This document shows positions 54,801-60,800 of a DNA stretch of 64,000 nt, in pieces. Below the pieces are notes generated by a model. The model saw nothing but the letters and a program-made list of their open reading frames with translations, was not told where the DNA came from and did not search any database. Position 1 is the first letter of the stretch. Every line of letters begins with the position of its first letter. The DNA lies in NCBI RefSeq assembly GCF_032854445.1, contig NC_088301.1, positions 25,590,402 through 25,654,401 of the forward strand. The letters run 5' to 3'. Origin of the DNA: Liolophura sinensis. Taxonomy: Eukaryota > Mollusca > Polyplacophora > Chitonida > Chitonidae. The position numbers and the translations under genes are program-made.

Positions 54801-57800
54801 TGGCAGTGTGAAGAAATCTGGAGCAACACTCCTTAAGCCAGTTGTTGTCACAAAATCCGAGTTTCCATAGTCCACAAACTGCACCTCACAGTTCTCGCCG
54901 GCATATTGTCTGATGACCGCCCTGTACCACCTCTCGTCCTCTGGGTATTGCGCCACACAGGGCATTCCTTCACTAACACTTCGTAGGCGATTCTCACTGG
55001 GTGATAAAGCTCCATAGAACATGTTGATTTTTTCCATCAGCTCATCAACTGCTTCTGTACTTTTAGACAGCTGGATCCAGAACTCTGAAGGCGTGTTAAC
55101 AAAGCTCACATAAACTTCACAACTCTCTCCCAGACTCACCATCATGGACTTGAACATGTTATCCATGTCTGTCACCTGAGCTGAACCTCTGTCACTGTTA
55201 GATTTCTCAAAACCACTTGCCCAGGTTTTCCCTGATCCCCGAGGCCCAGCACGTGCAGGGGCCTCATAATCTGTGCTAAGCCTATCGTCGTGACTGTTGT
55301 AATTTCCACATCTCCTGCCTGGCCCCGAGTCTCCCCAAAACGCATTTCTAATCCTTCCTTCTTTATCTTCAATCCACCTGCGGTCGTTAGAAGACCGTGG
55401 GGTGTGGTCTTTGTCCCCATCCCCGGTGCTGAACCTTCCAGATGGTCGCTCAGAGCCCGCTCCAAGAGGTCTACGTACACTACCACTGCTGCTGCTCTCA
55501 CTCCCGGAAGACAACTTTCTCTCTGAATACACAGATCTCGGGTGTCCCCTCTCAGCACTGAAACCTTTCCTCTCACCTCTGTCACGGAATGCCTCTCTTC
55601 TATGACCCCCCTGCTCACTATCCGTCACCGTTACACGGAGGTTGTCCCCACCAGCAAACTTACTTCCGCCATCCATTTTGTATGTGGCTGTCATACTGCC
55701 GTACATTTTATTGATGCTTGAGCCTGCACTATTCAGCAGCTCTACGCAGCACACACTGTCACCTTCTAGCAAGGAGAGAAACTTTGCTGTGAATGTCTTC
55801 TCCAGAATGAGATCTTCAAACTGGGCTATGTGTTCTGGGGACCAGAAACCCTGGGGTGAGACAATGTTAGCCATCCCACATTGGATGGCCTGGATGGGTA
55901 GTTCCATAAACTCAGGTTTCATCTTTCTTAGTCTGCTACTGTCTGCAATCTCGTTGTTACCGTAATCCACAAACGACACCTCCACAAGGCCATTGGCAAG
56001 CAAACCTGAGGGACAGAACATATAACATTAGGTTATGGTATGCACCGCTATTCACAAGCTAACCTTTCAATACTGCTTCTTTGAGAAATATGCCATTGTA
56101 GCTTATATCTCTTGCAGTCATTTGTTTTTTTGATTGATGTTTTCCCCCCACACTCAAGAATGTTTCACTTCTACAATGGCGGCCAGCATTATAGTTGAGA
56201 GGAAACCGTGCATATAATAACAGGGAGTAATAAGGTGTGTGTACATACTATTAAATATGTGTTACAGTTCCACCAGAATATGTGGGTGTTATTTTACCAT
56301 GGGAAAAGATTTCATGTATGATATTGATTCTGCAGGTTACCGTATGATTTGCAGTGATCCATAAAATATGAATGCTCATAGGGGGGAGGAAGCGTGTGTG
56401 CATTATGTACAAGGTGAATGCATACATTTGGGGGATGTGGGTGATAATTTAGTAATCTCCTTAACAATGTAGGTATCCACAATTACTTTCTAATGAATAA
56501 CCAATGTTACTGCATTCCTCTCCTGTCGTAGTCCTATGCATTTTAGAGGGTCTAGCAAAATCAGCACATTGTGTACTGTCGTAGGGAATACTGAGAAATT
56601 TTACACAAAACGCATATAAGACTGTTGGGTAAGCGCAAGTATCAAAAATCCTTGCCTATGAACATACACACTCTATGGAGATCCCTTTTAGAGAGCGTAA
56701 TGACCCAGAAGCCTATCACAAATGCGGTCGCTGTGAGTTCAAGTCCAGCTGATGCTGGCTTCCTCTCCGACCGTAAGTGGGAAGGTCTGACAGCAACCTG
56801 CGGATGATCCCAGTTTGTGCTCGGTTTCCTCCCACCATAATGCTGGCCGCCATTGCACAAGTGAAATATTCTTGATTACGGCGTAAAAGACCAGTCAAAT
56901 AAATAAATAAATAAATAAATACAAGAGGTCTTCACAAAAGAAATTCTAAAATGTGCAAAAATCTCATCAGTTACTTGCCAAAGGTATTAGGCGATTTAAA
57001 CTTGACAGTAGACAAACAAACTTTCTATTGTTTGATATGGATGTTGGCCTTATTTATCAGCCCTAAACACACAAATTGATATCTGTTTAATGAACATGAA
57101 ATCAAGCTGCTGAACATAGTTCCATAGAAACATATCTCTTTTGATTAGCTTCCGTGGAGTGGTCAGTCTAGTAGTGACAACAGTCGTACATGAAAAATAA
57201 AAATGCAAGCGAGATTGTGAGGCACAGCCCAGAAATAACCTTACAAAACAGCGCAAGTAAAGCACAAACAGAACGCATATTTTTTTTCACTTTCGTAAAG
57301 CATCACTTTTTTCAGCGTGTATACCAAATGATAAAGAAAAAATAAAGCGCATTTTATACGCGCATGAAAGATTATGGAACTTTTTTACACAATACAATAG
57401 GACACGTGCGGTAAAGGCGTATATATCACATGGTCAATATCCAATCGTTTTTGTGAGTCTAAAGATAGATAAATGGGTTAGTAGCGAAATTAAAACCTTC
57501 TTTGCCACGTATCAACATTTACCAGCAACATTTGATTCGCTTTAAAAGGCCGAACATCGAGATGTGTGCCAGACAAGACTTAGGCCGTTGAGATACAACC
57601 GTATACGTCGTGGAAAAAGTGACAGCAATGTGTTTTATCTCTAAATATGCAGCCTCTATTTAAAGATCATCATAGTCAATACTCCATTGGGTAATTCACT
57701 ATTTGCGGGTCTTCTCATTACCGATGGCTGATTTTCGCGGTAAATTTCATTAGTACCCTGTCAATAAGTCAAATCAGACTTTGTTTTGAACAACTTTTGT

Positions 57801-60800
57801 TGATCGAAATCTTCGTTTATTTTGACAAGCGAGGATAATATTTCAAGAGAATTTAGATAATGCACAAAACATTAATCTGAATGCACTATTCATATTAGTT
57901 TCTAGTACACGTGTAAGGTGTGGCATGATGTTTGGTTTTCTTAAATCTTTTTTCTTTAGATCATTTTAGATATGTTCTGTTACAAACAACCAGAGTGACA
58001 ACCACATATTCCAGAAGCCATTACTCCGTGACCATTCTGTCTTAATTCATGACTTAAATATTTTTTAATAGTGATGTCAAGGCCAATTGCTCATGTTGCG
58101 AGTTTCAGTCAATCTGGACTCTAGTTGCTCTAGGTTGTAAGTTTTCTGGGCAGATCCTTCACTGGACTGGTATCCTAAAATACATGTAACAATAACTGCA
58201 AAGCGTGCAGATTATCAGTTTGCAGTATCAACTTGGAGGCCAACATGAGTTCAAATATGGGCGGTGATAATCACTTTCATCAGGGAAGGATAGTAATGTA
58301 CAAAAATATTCAAATTTCGCATCTCAAAATAAAAAAAAAAAAATCAGTTGAAAGAAAAACTCAATTTGGCCCAGAAAGTGGTGGTTGGTAAGTGGAAAAA
58401 TGAGTTCTAGGAGCCCCAGGTCCTGCAAGTGAATTCCACTCTTTATTCACTGATGGAAGAAACTGAATGAAGAAATTGAAAGAAGCTTACAAAAATACAG
58501 ACCTTCACTCTGCCCTACATGACCTGACCAGCACATTACAAACATTCAGCTACCACCCAGTGGACATGTCTAATACTACACCTCTGAGCAGTTTTTACCA
58601 TGCATTGAGCATTGGTTATGGTCATCCTTGATAAGGAGACAGTCCAAGAAAAGCATGTACACTTATTTCATACAATCGTTGATGGACGCTTTTATTTGCT
58701 GGTGAATATCACACTGTACAGTCAAACAAGGGTGGACAGAAAAGGAACGCAGTTTATTCACAGCAGTTCAGCATGAGCTTGTTCAGCAGCTGCAAGGTGA
58801 TCGCTGTTCGATGTGCATGGACGGCAGAACAGTCGGAAACACGGCCACAACTTTGTTTCGTTTTCAGACTGTTGGATGTGAACTTATGTCTGTGTATACA
58901 CTGGAGAACTGTGAAAACATCTGAATACTTGTCATGCCTTTCAAAACAAATTCAAGTTCGCCATATATATTATAGTTATTTATTTGAACGATGTTCAATT
59001 TCATGCTCAAGAACCATTTACTTCTGACACGCCCTGGCAGGCCTCAAATTAAGAGCTGGTCCCGGTAACCTGTTTATGGTTTGCTAAATTCATGTTAAAA
59101 ACACAGGAAGTCAAACTCTGGCAGTGACTAGCACACTGCAGACACAGAGGAGGCTGTTGTTGTTGTTTTGGTTGCAGTAGTGATGGAGTGTACGCCACAT
59201 AATGTTGTGTACATAATTTACGCCATCAACATACAAAATTATTGACTGCAGGGAACTGCCGGTTATCCCTCGGTGCTTTGCCCCTGCACATTTTCCGCCG
59301 CGTATTTGCTGCATATCTTGCATCGGAGATTGGTTATTTTCAGGTTGTCATCCAGATCGTACATGAAGTCCTCACTGACATCCCGTTTCTCAAATGTCTT
59401 AAAGACTTACGGATTCGTGAGACATTTTACACTGAAATTCACATCGTTCAATATGAAACAGTTAAAGGGAATAGTAGAAAGTATCCGACGAAATTAAAAA
59501 GCTGTTTTTTTTTTTAAAGTTGACAGCTGTTCATTTTGCCTCATGTTCTTGTCCCGGCAATGCCGATTGGCTGAACTTAATCAGATCGCTCATATATTCC
59601 TAAAACACGTGCGCATTATTGAAGAGGTTAGTGAGGGAATGCACGAGTCAGATATAATCTCCCAGATGCCCTTCCTAATCATCGTTTTATGCAGAATAAA
59701 ACACGCGGCGAAGAGCGTAAACAAAGCCGTCAGTTAATAAAAACACAGCGAAGGTTACAATGATTTTTAGTAGAGAACCTGCCAAATTACAATTTTTTTT
59801 TTTCTGACTACAGATGGCGAACGGAAGTATGTTTGCATCATTTACAGCAGTCGTAACCCATATGCGAACCAAATGAGCGTTCGCTGCTTAATTTGAGCCC
59901 TGCCTGGGTAAACCTCAAATTTTGGCTGATAGGTACCTGACAAACCTTCTCACATAAAAGCCTCAGACGGAACAGTGTAAACTGGATATAGATGTACCTG
60001 TGATAATGACTCTGTACCACTCCTTGTCAGCGGTGTATTGGGCAAGGCAGGGCATTCCAAGGTCATAGCTGGTCAGGGCCTCCTCCTGAAGGTTACAGTT
60101 AGAACAGTGCATGTGTAGTTCATCCATCAGATCCTTTAGTCTGGACGACGACTCCATCAGCTGACAGTGGAAGTGACTTGGGTCCACCACGTGCGTCACA
60201 AACACCTCCGACTGGCCAGCCAGCACGATGGTTGGTGGCAAATATTCTAGCATTATCGTCGCCCTGAGGAAAATGTGAGAAAAAAAAAACAGTTTGGCGA
60301 GGAAACCAACACTAGGATGAAACTGTCAATTTTTTCATTTCAAGCATTTTAAGCTGAATCAAAAACATTCTTCTTAGAACTTTTTTGGCCAAAAAAAAAG
60401 AATTCCTCCAGTCATGTGCCTGGGAAATTCAAGGTCTAGTGTGATATCAGCATTAAATCAACTGCTTTGTCAAGTCAATGAAATGGACATGAGTTTCACA
60501 GGAAATCAAATGAATTTGTTTTTCATCAATTTAAAATGTCAAAAAAAAAAAAAGCTAAAAAACCTGACAACTAAAAACTTTTCCCTTTTAAAATGACAAC
60601 CAAAACTCTTGGCTTAAAGTCTAAGGCTTGATAATATATATACAAACGTTTTATTATTTGATTGGTTGTCTAGTTTATGGGCGAGCGAAACTTCAGTTAG
60701 AGTGTTCCAAGTAAACCCTAACCTGGAAAACCAACGAAAAAATAACAGCTGGATTTGAACCTGATCTCACTGGTACATGTAAGTCAGCGGCCAAGCAAAT

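Noticed and set aside
55172-55618. 148-codon minus-strand frame overlapping the Tudor exon
   Set aside because: It is a shifted frame of the Arg/Gly/Ser-rich linker; the low-complexity composition keeps a second frame open.
59903-59910. 8-bp target-site duplication for the hAT-like element
   Set aside because: The flanks share only CCTGG, not eight bases, so the duplication is not claimed.
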